Of a DNA stretch of 64,000 nt, positions 17,288 through 26,324 are shown piece by piece. The translations under genes were made by a program, and so were the position numbers. Numbering within the stretch: position 1 is the first letter of the stretch; the number at the start of each line of letters is the position of its first letter. Under the pieces are notes generated by a model. The model searched no databases. It saw nothing but the letters and a program-made list of their open reading frames with translations, and was not told the DNA's origin. Origin of the DNA: Oceanicella actignis (lineage in GTDB: Bacteria > Pseudomonadota > Alphaproteobacteria > Rhodobacterales > Rhodobacteraceae); NCBI RefSeq assembly GCF_008124525.1, contig NZ_VNHJ01000005.1, positions 124,001-188,000 of the forward strand, read 5' to 3'.

Positions 17288-17974
17288 TCAGTCCAGCATC
17301 GGGGGCGGCGCCTCGGCGGGCGGCGCCGCGTCGGCCGGGCGCAGATAGATCGGGGCGGGCCGCTCGCGCGGGTCGGCGCCGGCGGCGAGGCGCGCGATGG
17401 CGACGGGATCGGGGGCGTCGCCCGCCGGGCCGGGGCCGGCGACGAAGGCCGCGCCCAGCGCGCGGGCCGCCTGCGCGCCGCCCTCGCGCGCGCCGGCCAC
17501 GGCCGCGAGCTGCAGCGCGCGCCATCGCTCGGCGGCCTCGGCCGGCGTCAGGGCGGCGGCCGGGGCCAGCGGCGCGCCGTCCGCGGCGAAGGGCTGGGCC
17601 AGGATCTGCCCGCGCCGGCCCGCCGCGACCGCCAGCGCCGCGCGCCCCGGCGTCAGCGCCGCATGCAGCGCCGCAAGGCGCGAGACCCCGACCGCCGGGC
17701 GCCCGAGCGCCAGCGCCAGCCCGCGCGCCAGCGCCACCGCGATGCGCACGCCGGTGAAGTTGCCCGGCCCGATGCCCACCCCGATGCGCGCAACGTCGTC
17801 CAGCGCCGCGCCGGCCTCGGCGCGCAGCTCTTCGATCAGCAGCGGCAGGCGTTCGGCCTGGCCGCGCTCCATGGCCTCGGCGCGCGCGGCCAGGACGGCC
17901 TCGCCGCGAACGAGCGCGGCCGCGCAATGCGCGGCCGAGCTGTCGAAGGCCAGGATGAGCGGCGCGTCAGACAT
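17288..17974 (-). CDS. tsaB: tRNA threonylcarbamoyladenosine biosynthesis protein TsaB
   Basis: TsaB is the ASKHA-fold partner of TsaD, needed to make t6A37 in tRNAs reading ANN codons. The 228-residue protein starts LILAFDSSAAHCAAAL and carries the typical GQAERLPLLIEEL and GVGIGPGNFTGVRIAVALARGLAL motifs. The C-terminal half is Ala/Pro-rich and more variable, as in homologs. Its start overlaps the Nfu-type gene stop by eight bases and its stop is two bases before rimI, giving a compact operon. Confidence 0.92.
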   Translation of the reverse strand: MSDAPLILAFDSSAAHCAAALVRGEAVLAARAEAMERGQAERLPLLIEELRAEAGAALDDVARIGVGIGPGNFTGVRIAVALARGLALALGRPAVGVSRLAALHAALTPGRAALAVAAGRRGQILAQPFAADGAPLAPAAALTPAEAAERWRALQLAAVAGAREGGAQAARALGAAFVAGPGPAGDAPDPVAIARLAAGADPRERPAPIYLRPADAAPPAEAPPPMLD

Positions 17975-18533
17975 TCACGCCGACGGGGCGCACCTCGGTC
18001 ACCTCGGGAATGTAGTGACGCAGCAGGTTCTCGATGCCCATCTTGAGCGTCATGGTCGAGGACGGGCAGCCCGCGCACGCGCCCTGCATGTGCAGATAGA
18101 CCACCCCGCGGTCGAAGCCGTGGAAGGTGATGTCGCCCCCGTCCTGCGCCACGGCGGGGCGCACGCGGGTGTCGAGCAGCTCCTTGATCTGCTCGACGAT
18201 GCGCGCGTCGGGGCCGTCATGCGCGGCGTGATCCACCGCGCCGCCGGCGCCCTGGATGGCGGGCTCGCCGGACTGGTAGTGCTCCATGATCGCGCCGAGG
18301 ATGCCGGGCTTGAGATGCGCCCATTCCTGATCCTCGGCCTTGGTCACGGTGATGAAGTCCGAGCCGAGAAAGACGGCGGTCACGCCCTCGACCGCGAAGA
18401 TGCGTCGCGCCAGGGGCGACGCGGCGGCCGCCTCGGCCGAGGGGAAGTCGGCCGCGCCCGTCTGCATCACCGGCTGGCCGGGCAGGAACTTGAGCGTGGC
18501 GGGGTTGGGCGTGGATTCGGTCTGGATGAACAT
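17967..18533 (-). CDS. Nfu-type iron-sulfur cluster scaffold protein
   Basis: This 188-residue protein has an N-terminal Nfu_N domain (MFIQTESTPNPATLKFLPG, FLGSDFITVTKAEDQEW) and a C-terminal NifU-like domain with the CxxC cluster motif GACAGCPSSTMTLKMGIE near residues 152-169. Such proteins assemble and deliver 4Fe-4S clusters to client enzymes; MiaB and complex II nearby are potential clients of this class. The start at 18533 matches homologs exactly. It is 68 bp downstream of the stress protein gene. Confidence 0.93.
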   Translation of the reverse strand: MFIQTESTPNPATLKFLPGQPVMQTGAADFPSAEAAAASPLARRIFAVEGVTAVFLGSDFITVTKAEDQEWAHLKPGILGAIMEHYQSGEPAIQGAGGAVDHAAHDGPDARIVEQIKELLDTRVRPAVAQDGGDITFHGFDRGVVYLHMQGACAGCPSSTMTLKMGIENLLRHYIPEVTEVRPVGVNV

Positions 18534-18601
18534 TGGCGCCTCCGTTTCGCACCTGATTTGGACCCGTTGCGCGGCGAATTCAAGCGCCGCGGCGCGTTGG
18601 G

Positions 18602-19060
18602 TCAGCAGACCATGTCCAGCTGCTCTTCGCTCATCGAGCCCGGAACCACGGTGATGGGCACCGGCATGCGTCCGGCCATGCGCCCGGCCAGCTGGCTGAC
18701 GAGCGGGCCGGGGCCGTCGCCCTCGGCGCCCGCGCCCAGCACGAGCACGCCGATCTGCGGGTCCTCGCGGATCTGGGCCAGGATCTGCTCGACGGCCTCG
18801 CCCTCGCGGATCACGAATTCGGGCATGACGCCCGCCGTTTCGCGCAGCGTCTCGGCCAGCTCCTGAAAGCGGGCCTCGGCGGCCTCGCGAGCCTCCTGGC
18901 GCATGACTTCGGCGACGCCGATCCAGTGCTGGAACTCTTCCGGGCGGATGACGAACAGCATCTGCACGCCGCCGCCGGTCTTGGCCGCGCGGCGCGCCGC
19001 GAATCGGATCGCGTTGAGGCATTCGGGCGTTTCGTCCACCACCACGAGGAATTTGCGCAC
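18602..19060 (-). CDS. Universal stress protein (UspA family), GTG start
   Basis: This 152-residue protein has the UspA fold signature: RKFLVVVDETPECLNAIRFAARRA at the N-terminus and the ATP-binding-type GVLVLGAGAEGDGPGPLVSQLAGRMAGRMPVPITVVPG near the C-terminus. These cytoplasmic proteins help survival under stress. The start codon is GTG, supported by GGAG nine bases upstream; no suitable in-frame ATG is present. It sits between trpS and the Nfu-type gene on the same strand. Confidence 0.9.
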   Translation of the reverse strand: MRKFLVVVDETPECLNAIRFAARRAAKTGGGVQMLFVIRPEEFQHWIGVAEVMRQEAREAAEARFQELAETLRETAGVMPEFVIREGEAVEQILAQIREDPQIGVLVLGAGAEGDGPGPLVSQLAGRMAGRMPVPITVVPGSMSEEQLDMVC

Positions 19061-19154
19061 TGCGTCATGCTCCGTGCCGTTGCGCGGGCGCCAAGGATGA
19101 CCGATCCGCGCCGCCCGCGCAACGCCGCGCGCCGAGCTTGCGCGGCGCCGGGCC

Positions 19155-20204
19155 TCAGCCGCGGGTGCGCAGCAGGCCGACCAGCTCCTTGGTGCGGGCC
19201 AGGATCGGCGCGGCGATCTCTTCGGCGCGGGCGGCGCCGTCGGCCAGGATGCGGTCGAGCTCGGCCGGATCGGCGGCCAGCTCGCGCATGCGCGCGTTGA
19301 TCGGCGCCAGCCGCGCGACCGCCAGCTCGGCCAGGCGCGGCTTGAAGTCGCCGAAATTGCGCCCGCCGAACTCGGCCAGCACCTGCTCGGGCGTCTGGTC
19401 GGCCAGCGCGGCGTAGATGCCCACCAGGTTGCGCGCCTCGGGGCGCTCGGCCAGGCCCTCGACCGAGTCGGGCAGGGGCTCGGGGTCGGTCTTGGCCTTG
19501 CGGATCTTGCGCGCGATGGCGTCGGCGTCGTCCGAGAGGTTGATGCGGCTCATGTCCGAGGGGTCGGACTTGGACATCTTCTTCGTGCCGTCGCGCAGGC
19601 TCATCACGCGGGTGGCCACGCCCTCGATCAGCGGCTCGGGTTCGGGGAAGAAGCCGGGGCAGCCATAGTCGTTGTTGAACTTGACCGCGATGTCGCGCGT
19701 CAGCTCGAGATGCTGCTTCTGGTCCTCGCCGACGGGAACATGGGTGGCGTGGTAGGCCAGGATGTCGGCCGCCATCAGCACGGGATAGTCGTAGAGCCCC
19801 ACCGAGGCGGCCTCGCGGTTCTTGCCGGCCTTGTCCTTGAACTGCGTCATGCGGTTGAGCCAGCCCACCCGTGCCACGCAGTTGAAGATCCAGGCCAGTT
19901 CGGCATGGGCCGAGACCTGGCTCTGGTTGAACAGGATCGACTTCGCCGGGTCCAGGCCGCAGGCGATGAAGGCGGCGGCCAGCTCGCGCGTGGCGCGGCG
20001 CAGATCCGCCGGGTCGGGGTTGGTGGTCAGCGCGTGCAGGTCGACCATGCAGTAGATCGTCTCCCAGCCGCGCTCCTGCAGTTCGACGAAGCGCTTGACC
20101 GCGCCCAGATAGTTGCCGAGGTGCAGGTTGCCCGTCGGCTGGACGCCCGAGAAGACCCGCGTCGGGCGGGGGGCTGGGGCGGTGTCGGTCCGGGCTTCGG
20201 TCAT
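19155..20204 (-). CDS. trpS: Tryptophan-tRNA ligase TrpS
   Basis: TrpS charges tRNA-Trp. The 349-residue class I synthetase has the HIGH-type motif ([12 protein letters not shown], residues about 25-36), the tryptophan-binding region DLHALTT, the [18 protein letters not shown] segment and the KMSKS motif ([11 protein letters not shown]). Length and order are typical. The start at 20204 is the first ATG that gives a normal N-terminus. It is divergent from the rhomboid gene across 119 bp. Confidence 0.96.
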   Translation of the reverse strand: MTEARTDTAPAPRPTRVFSGVQPTGNLHLGNYLGAVKRFVELQERGWETIYCMVDLHALTTNPDPADLRRATRELAAAFIACGLDPAKSILFNQSQVSAHAELAWIFNCVARVGWLNRMTQFKDKAGKNREAASVGLYDYPVLMAADILAYHATHVPVGEDQKQHLELTRDIAVKFNNDYGCPGFFPEPEPLIEGVATRVMSLRDGTKKMSKSDPSDMSRINLSDDADAIARKIRKAKTDPEPLPDSVEGLAERPEARNLVGIYAALADQTPEQVLAEFGGRNFGDFKPRLAELAVARLAPINARMRELAADPAELDRILADGAARAEEIAAPILARTKELVGLLRTRG

Positions 20205-20323
20205 GTCCGTTTTCCTCTTGTGCCTGGCGCGTCCGCTCGGCCTTATGAGGCGGCGCGCCCCCCCGGTCAAGCCGTGCGGGCGCGGCGGTTGCGCCGGCCA
20301 TCGGCGCGCAGACGAAGAGCGCC

Positions 20324-20986
20324 ATGTTCCAGCTGCCCACCTTGCCGCCCCTTCGCCCCGGCCAGCGTCCGGTCCTGTATCTGTTCGCCGCGGTCATGGC
20401 CGCGCTCGAGCTGGCGTTCCAGCTGTCGGATGCGGGCGTGCTGGAGCCGGGTCTGCGCATCGCGGCCTTTCGCCGCTTCGCCTTCTTCGACCCGTGGTTC
20501 GACGCCTGGCTGGCGGGACGGCCGGTGCCGCCGCAGACGGTCTGGACGCTGCTGACCTACGCCTTCCTGCACGGGGGCGCGACGCATTTCCTGATGAACT
20601 GCGCGGCGATGCTGGGGCTTGGGCTGGTGACGATTCGCATTTTCGGCGCGCTGATGTTCCCGGCGCTGTTCGCGGTCACGGCCGTCGGCGGGGCGCTGTG
20701 CTTCGGGCTGCTGAGCGCGACGGACGTTCCCATGGTCGGCGCTTCGGGCGTGGTGTTCGGCCTGATCGGCGCGGTGAAATATGTCGAGTATATCTACGTC
20801 TTCGGCCATGGCGGCGGATCTAGGGGGGCGTTCCTGCGCTCGATCGGCGGGCTTGTCGCAATCAACCTGGTGCTGATGGTGCTGGCGGGCGGGATGCTGG
20901 CCTGGGAGGCCCATCTGGGCGGCTTCCTGGCCGGTTGGGCCGCCGCCTGGGCCGCGGCGGCCGTGCGCCGCCTTCGCGGGGCCTGA
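20324..20986 (+). CDS. Rhomboid family intramembrane serine protease
   Basis: This 220-residue integral membrane protein has about six helices and the rhomboid catalytic elements: the oxyanion asparagine in [10 protein letters not shown], the nucleophile serine in [16 protein letters not shown], and the catalytic histidine in [12 protein letters not shown] in the last helix. Rhomboids cleave transmembrane segments of substrate proteins. The substrate is unknown. It is convergent with murJ across a 308-bp GC-rich gap. Confidence 0.92.
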   Translation: MFQLPTLPPLRPGQRPVLYLFAAVMAALELAFQLSDAGVLEPGLRIAAFRRFAFFDPWFDAWLAGRPVPPQTVWTLLTYAFLHGGATHFLMNCAAMLGLGLVTIRIFGALMFPALFAVTAVGGALCFGLLSATDVPMVGASGVVFGLIGAVKYVEYIYVFGHGGGSRGAFLRSIGGLVAINLVLMVLAGGMLAWEAHLGGFLAGWAAAWAAAAVRRLRGA

Positions 20987-21294
20987 GGGGGCGGGCAAGG
21001 GCCGCTGCAGCGCGTCGCAGGCAGGCCCGCCGGGCTGCGCGCGGCCGCCGGAGCGCGGCGGGGCTTGGGCGGGGTTTCGGGCGGCGGGACGGCGGCGGGG
21101 CGGCGCTTGGGCCGACAAGGGCGCCGGCGCCCGGCGCCGCCATGCCCGGCCGGCCCGCGCATGCGGCTTCGGCCGGCTTTCCGCCGCCGCGGGGCCGGCT
21201 GCCGGCGGCGATCGGAGCGCGTCGTCCGGGCGCCGGCTTCGCGCCGCGGGTCGGGCCGCCGCCGCTCGGGAAGGCGGCGCTCGGGCTGGGCGTC
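20987..21294. other. GC-rich gap between convergent rhomboid gene and murJ
   Basis: These 308 bp hold no recognisable gene. The sequence is low-complexity (GGCGGGG and GCCGCC runs) and can form several overlapping hairpins, such as CCCGCCG near 21029 with CGGCGGG near 21056, that might end transcription from both sides, but none has a U-run. Confidence 0.4.
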
Positions 21295-22896
21295 TCAGCC
21301 CCGCCGCAGGGCGGCGCGCAGCTCGGCCGGGCGCATGGCGCCCAGCGCCCACGCCGCCGCGCCGTAAAGCGCCGCCGACGCGGCCACCAGACCCGCCAGC
21401 GCCGCATAGCGCCAGCCGGGCGCCTCGAGCCACGGGGCGGCCGCCGTCGCCATGCCCGCCGCGCCCAGCCCCATCAGCGCGCTGGCCGCGGCAAGGCGCG
21501 GGGCGCGCCGGCGCAGCCGCGCGTCGGGCTCGGCCGCGCCGCCGAAGGCGCGCGCGCCTCGCCACAGCAGCAGAAGGTTCAGCCACCCCGCGGCGGTCGT
21601 CGCCAGAGCCGCCGAAAGGTAGCCGATCGCCGGCGCCAGCCCGATGGCGATCGCCGCATTCGCCGCCATGCCCCACAGCGCGAAGCGGAAGGGCGAGCGC
21701 GTGTCCTCGCGCGCGAAATAGATGGGCTGGACGACCTTTTGCAGCGTGAAGGCCGGCAGGCCCGCGCCGTAGATCGCGGCCGCCAGCGCGGTGGCGGCGA
21801 CGTCTTCGGGGGCGAAGGCGCCGCGGCCGAACAGCACGCCGACCATCGGGCCGGGCATGGCGATCAGCGCCGCCGCCGCCGGAAGGGTCAGCGCCAGGGC
21901 GAATTCGGCCGCGCGGTTGGCGCTTTCGCGCCCGCCCGCCGCGTCGCCCGCGCGCAGCCGGCGCGCAAGGTCGGGCAACAGGACCACGCCGATCGCCACG
22001 CCCACCACCCCGAGCGGCAGCTGGTAGAGCCGGTCGGCGTAGTAGAGCCAGGCCACCGCGCCGTCGAAATACGAGGCCACCTGCCGCCCGACCACCAGGT
22101 TGATCTGCACCACGCCTCCGGCCAGCGCCGCGGGCAGGGCGACGATCGCCAGGCGCCGCAGCTCGGGCGTCAGGCGCGGCCGGCGCAGGACAAGCGCCAT
22201 GCCCGCGCGCCGCGCGGCCGCGCGCACCAGCGCCAGCTGCGCCAGCCCCGCCGCCAGGCAGGCCCACGCCAGCACGGTTCCCGCATGCAGCCGCGCGGGC
22301 GCGTCCGCGCCGGGCGGGCCGACGGCGGGCAGGGCGCTCAGCGCCCCGGCCGATTCCAGCGCCAGCGCCGCGATCAGCACCACGTTCAACAGCACCGGCG
22401 CCGCCGCCGCCGCCGCAAAGCGCCCGAGCGAGTTCAGCACCCCCGAGAACAGCGCCGCGAGCGAGATGAAGAGGATGTAGGGAAAGGCGATGCGCCCCAG
22501 CGCCGTCGTCAGCTCGAGCCGCGCGTCGTCGGCGAAGCCCGAGGCCAGCGCCAGCACCAGCCACGGCATGGCCAGCTGCGCCGCCAGCGTGAAGCCGATC
22601 AGGATCGCGGTCAGCGCCGACAGCGCGTCTTCGGCGAAGGCGCGGGCGGCCTCGGGGCCCTCGCCCTCGAGCCGCTTTGCGAACATCGGCACGAAGGCCA
22701 TGTTGAACGCGCCCTCGGCGAAGAAGCGGCGGAAGAGGTTGGGCAACGAGAAAGCGACCACGAAGGCCTGCGCCGCCGGGCCCGAGCCCAGCGCCGCGGC
22801 GATCATCACGTCGCGCGCAAAGCCCAGCACGCGGCTGGCCATGGTCCAGAGCCCGACGGTGGCGAAGGCGCGGCCCAGGCGCGGCGCGCGGATCAT
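21295..22896 (-). CDS. murJ: Lipid II flippase MurJ
   Basis: MurJ moves lipid II across the inner membrane for peptidoglycan synthesis. The 533-residue protein begins FATVGLWTMASRVLGFARDVMIAAALG, has the LPNLFRRFFAEGAFNMAFVPMF signature, the SYFDGAVAWLYYADRLYQLPLGVVGVAIGVVLLP core and about 14 helices. Its ATG overlaps the glnD stop (ATGA). The glnD-murJ pairing is common in alphaproteobacteria. Confidence 0.95.
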   Translation of the reverse strand: MIRAPRLGRAFATVGLWTMASRVLGFARDVMIAAALGSGPAAQAFVVAFSLPNLFRRFFAEGAFNMAFVPMFAKRLEGEGPEAARAFAEDALSALTAILIGFTLAAQLAMPWLVLALASGFADDARLELTTALGRIAFPYILFISLAALFSGVLNSLGRFAAAAAAPVLLNVVLIAALALESAGALSALPAVGPPGADAPARLHAGTVLAWACLAAGLAQLALVRAAARRAGMALVLRRPRLTPELRRLAIVALPAALAGGVVQINLVVGRQVASYFDGAVAWLYYADRLYQLPLGVVGVAIGVVLLPDLARRLRAGDAAGGRESANRAAEFALALTLPAAAALIAMPGPMVGVLFGRGAFAPEDVAATALAAAIYGAGLPAFTLQKVVQPIYFAREDTRSPFRFALWGMAANAAIAIGLAPAIGYLSAALATTAAGWLNLLLLWRGARAFGGAAEPDARLRRRAPRLAAASALMGLGAAGMATAAAPWLEAPGWRYAALAGLVAASAALYGAAAWALGAMRPAELRAALRRG

Positions 22897-25800
22897 CGCC
22901 GCCCGCCCCGCCTTGCGCCCCCATCCTTGCCGCCGCCCGCGCCCGGGCCGCCATCGGCGCCGCCGTCTTCGGGCGGCGCGGCGCGCGGCGCGCGGCGTCG
23001 GCCCTTGGCGCCCCTGGGCGCGGTCTCGGCCGCAGGGGCGTCGGCGCTCGCGGTCGGCGCGCGCGGGGGCGGGGCGGCCGCGCCCGTCTCGCCGCTTGCG
23101 CCCTCGGCGGCCGCGCCGCGGCGGGGGGCGCGGCGCGCGCGGGTCCGGGGGGCGGCGTCTTCTTCCGGCGTCGGGGGCGGAGCGGCTGGCGCGCCCGTTT
23201 CGGTCCCGGCTTCGGCGACGGGCGAAGCGGCGCGGGCCGACGCCCGGCGCGCGGTCTTGCGCGCGCCCTTCGCCGCCGGGGCCGCGCCCGGGGCCGAGCG
23301 AGCGGCCGCGCCCGTCGCCTCGTCCTTGGCCTCGCCCTTGGCGGCCTTGCGGCGCGCGGGGCGGCGGGCGGGCTTCGCCGGCGCCGCGCCGGCCCCGGCC
23401 CCTTCGCCGGGCGCGGCCGAGGCGCCGGCGGGCCGCTCGTCCTGCGAGGCGGCGGCGTCGATGGCGGCGCGCAGGCGCTCTTCGATGGCGCGCATCTTGG
23501 CGGGGTTGCGGATCTTCAGCCCGAACAGATCCTTGACGTAGAACACGTCCACCGCCTGCGCGCCGTAGGTGGCGATGATGGCCGACACGATCGAGACGTT
23601 GCTGGCCGTCAGCGCCCGCGTCAGATCGTGCAGCAGGCCGATGCGGTCCTGGGTGTCGACCTCGATGACGGTGTAGAGATCCGAGCTTTCGTTGTCGAAG
23701 ACCACGCGGGTGGGCACGCGGAACTCGGACACGCGCTTCTTGAGCTTGCGCTTGGGCTTGAGCGCCTCGCGCGCGACCACCTCGCCGGCCAGCGTGCGGT
23801 CGATCGCGCGCCGCAGCCGGTCGAGCCGCGCGGCGTCGTAGGGCCGCCCGCCGGGGTCCTGGATCCAGAACACCGAGCACGCATATCCGTCGGCGGTGGT
23901 GAAGGTGCGCGCGTCGACCACGTTCGCCCCCGCCAGCGCGATGGCGCCGGCCATGCGGCTGAAGATGCCGGGATGGTCGGCCATGTAGAAGCAGGCGCGC
24001 GTGGCGTCGCGGCTGGGATCGGCGGTGATGTCCGAGGCCACCGCGTCGTCGCGCGCGATGCGCGCAAGGCGCGCGAACACCGCCTGGATCTCGGGACGCA
24101 GGCCCAGCCAGTAGGCGGCGTAGTGGCGGTTGATCTCGGCCTCGATCTCTTCGGCGGTCCAGTCGGTCAGCAGCTCGCGCAGGGCGGCCTTGGCCTCGTC
24201 CACGCGCTCGGCCTTGGTCTGGCGGTCATGGCCGCCGGTCAGCGCCTCGCGGGTGTCGCGGTAGAGCTGGCGCAGAAGCTGGGCCTTCCAGTTGTTCCAC
24301 ACCCCCGGACCCACGGCCATGATGTCGCATGCGGTCAGCACCAGCAGCAGCTTGAGCCGCTCGGGGCTGCGCACCACGTCGGCGAAGGCGCGCACGGTGG
24401 CGGGGTCCGAGATGTCGCGCTTTTGCGCCACGTCGGACATCAGCAGGTGGTGACGCACCAGCCACTCGACGGTGGCGCTGTCGGCCTCGTTCAGGCCAAG
24501 GCGCGGGCACAGGCGGGCGGCGATCTCGGCGCCGACCTCGGAATGGTCGCGCGGCTGGCCCTTGCCGATGTCGTGCAGCAGAAGCGCGACGTAAAGGACG
24601 GTGCGGTTCACCCCCTCGGCCAGGATGCGCGAGGCGATGGGCAGGGCGTCCTTGCGCTCGCCGCGCTCGATCTGGCTGAGGATCGAGATGGCCAGGATCG
24701 TGTGCTCGTCCACCGTGTAGTGGTGATACATGTTGAACTGCATCATCGCCACGATGCGCGCGAATTCGGGGATGAACGCGCCCAGAAGCCCCGTCTCGTT
24801 CATGCGCCGCAGCGCGCGCTCGGGATTGCCGTGCCCGAGCAGCAGGTTCAGGAACATCTGGTTCGCGACCGGATCGGCGCGCATGGCGTCGTCGACCAGA
24901 TGCACGCTGGCGGCCATCTTGCGCAGGGCCGCCGGGTGGATGAGCGCGCCCGTGCGCATGCCCTCGTCCAAGAGCCGCAGCATGTTGAGCGGGTCCTTCT
25001 CGAAGGCGTCGGGATCGGCCAGGTCCAGGCGCCCGTCGCGCAGGCGGAAGGGGCCCTCTCCGCGGCGCAGGCCGAAATGGAAGGCGCGCACCAGCGCCCC
25101 GAGGCCGGGGCGGCGCTTGACGTGCCGGGCCTCGAGCGCGGCGAGGAAGATGCGCGTCAGCTCGCCCACATTGCGCGCATGGCGAAAATAGGCCTGCATG
25201 AATCGCTCGACCCCGCGCTGGCCCTCGGCGTCGTCGAAGCCCATGCGGCGCGCGACCTCGACCTGCTGGTCGAAGGTCAGCTGATCGTTCGCGCGCCCGG
25301 CGGCGTAGTGCAGGTGAAAGCGCACCGTCCACAGGAAGTCGGCCGCCTCGGAGAAGACGCGGCGCTCGTCCTCGTCGAACACGCCCTTTTCGACCAGCGC
25401 CTGGGGCGTGGCGGCGTGATAGAGGTATTTGGCGATCCAGTAGAGCGTCTGCAGATCGCGCAGCCCGCCCTTCGATTCCTTCACGTTCGGCTCGAGCAGA
25501 TAGCGCGAGCCGCCGTGCCGCTCGTGCCGGCGCGCCCGCTCCTCGAGCTTGGCCTCGACGAATTGCGGGCCCGTGCGCTCGAACAGCTCGGACCACAGGC
25601 GCTGGTCGAGCTCGGCGTGCAGCTCCATGTCGCCGCAGATGAAGCGCTTTTCCAGAAGGGCGGTGCGGATGGTCACGTCCTCGGCCGCAAGGCGCAGGCA
25701 GTCGTCGATCGAGCGCACCGCGTGCCCGACCTTCAGCCGCAGGTCCCACAGGATGTAGAGCGTGCTTTCGACCACGTTCTCGACCCAGGCGGTCTTCTTC

Positions 25801-26324
25801 CACGGGGTCAGGAACAGAAGGTCCACGTCCGAATGGGGCGCCATCTCGAAGCGGCCATAGCCGCCGACGGCGGCGACGGTCAGCCGCTCGCCGGTGGTGG
25901 GGTTGTGCAGGGGGTGCAGCCAGCGCAGGCTGACCTCGACCGCCAGGCGCACGATCTCGTCCGTCAGCCGCGCCACGGCGCGCGAGGCGGGGGCGCCGGC
26001 CATGGGGCGCGCCTCGAAGGCGGCGCGGATCGCCTCGTGCCCGCGCTCGAGCTTCTCGCGCAGGATCGCGGTGGCCTCGGCGCGCAGCACGTCGGCGCGG
26101 CCCTCGGCGGCCTCGGCGGCGGCGGCCAGCCGCGCCAGCGCGTCGTCGCGGTCGATGATCCGCTCGACGGGCAAGAGCAGCTCGCCGCCCGATTCGGCCG
26201 GGCGTTCGGCGGGTTCGGCGCCGGGGGCGGCGACGGGGCTGCGCCCCTCCTCGTCCAGATGCGGCTCAGACGCCGGGAGCGCCAGGCGCGGCGGCGGGGG
26301 CGGGGTCGATGACCGTGAACCCAT
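22893..26324 (-). CDS. glnD: Bifunctional uridylyltransferase/uridylyl-removing enzyme GlnD, with long basic tail
   Basis: GlnD senses glutamine and adds or removes UMP on PII proteins to control nitrogen metabolism. Domains in order: nucleotidyltransferase (GGYGRFEMAPHSDVDLLFL near 155), HD domain (LLLHDIGKGQPRDHSEVGAEI near 590), and two C-terminal ACT domains (HPGIFSRMAGAIALAGANVV and DRIGLLHDLTRALTASNVSIVSAIIATYG). A tail of about 170 residues, almost only Ala, Arg, Pro, Gly, Lys and Glu, follows the second ACT domain; typical GlnD ends there, at about 930-950 residues. The ATG at 26324 has GGAGG nine bases upstream and makes the gene overlap its upstream neighbour by 59 bp; a TTG at 26333 is too close to that site. 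Confidence 0.93.
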   Translation of the reverse strand: MGSRSSTPPPPPRLALPASEPHLDEEGRSPVAAPGAEPAERPAESGGELLLPVERIIDRDDALARLAAAAEAAEGRADVLRAEATAILREKLERGHEAIRAAFEARPMAGAPASRAVARLTDEIVRLAVEVSLRWLHPLHNPTTGERLTVAAVGGYGRFEMAPHSDVDLLFLTPWKKTAWVENVVESTLYILWDLRLKVGHAVRSIDDCLRLAAEDVTIRTALLEKRFICGDMELHAELDQRLWSELFERTGPQFVEAKLEERARRHERHGGSRYLLEPNVKESKGGLRDLQTLYWIAKYLYHAATPQALVEKGVFDEDERRVFSEAADFLWTVRFHLHYAAGRANDQLTFDQQVEVARRMGFDDAEGQRGVERFMQAYFRHARNVGELTRIFLAALEARHVKRRPGLGALVRAFHFGLRRGEGPFRLRDGRLDLADPDAFEKDPLNMLRLLDEGMRTGALIHPAALRKMAASVHLVDDAMRADPVANQMFLNLLLGHGNPERALRRMNETGLLGAFIPEFARIVAMMQFNMYHHYTVDEHTILAISILSQIERGERKDALPIASRILAEGVNRTVLYVALLLHDIGKGQPRDHSEVGAEIAARLCPRLGLNEADSATVEWLVRHHLLMSDVAQKRDISDPATVRAFADVVRSPERLKLLLVLTACDIMAVGPGVWNNWKAQLLRQLYRDTREALTGGHDRQTKAERVDEAKAALRELLTDWTAEEIEAEINRHYAAYWLGLRPEIQAVFARLARIARDDAVASDITADPSRDATRACFYMADHPGIFSRMAGAIALAGANVVDARTFTTADGYACSVFWIQDPGGRPYDAARLDRLRRAIDRTLAGEVVAREALKPKRKLKKRVSEFRVPTRVVFDNESSDLYTVIEVDTQDRIGLLHDLTRALTASNVSIVSAIIATYGAQAVDVFYVKDLFGLKIRNPAKMRAIEERLRAAIDAAASQDERPAGASAAPGEGAGAGAAPAKPARRPARRKAAKGEAKDEATGAAARSAPGAAPAAKGARKTARRASARAASPVAEAGTETGAPAAPPPTPEEDAAPRTRARRAPRRGAAAEGASGETGAAAPPPRAPTASADAPAAETAPRGAKGRRRAPRAAPPEDGGADGGPGAGGGKDGGARRGGRR

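Noticed and set aside
23628-26312. 894-residue open frame antisense to glnD
   Set aside because: No recognisable motif and composition typical of antisense frames at this GC; glnD has complete domains.
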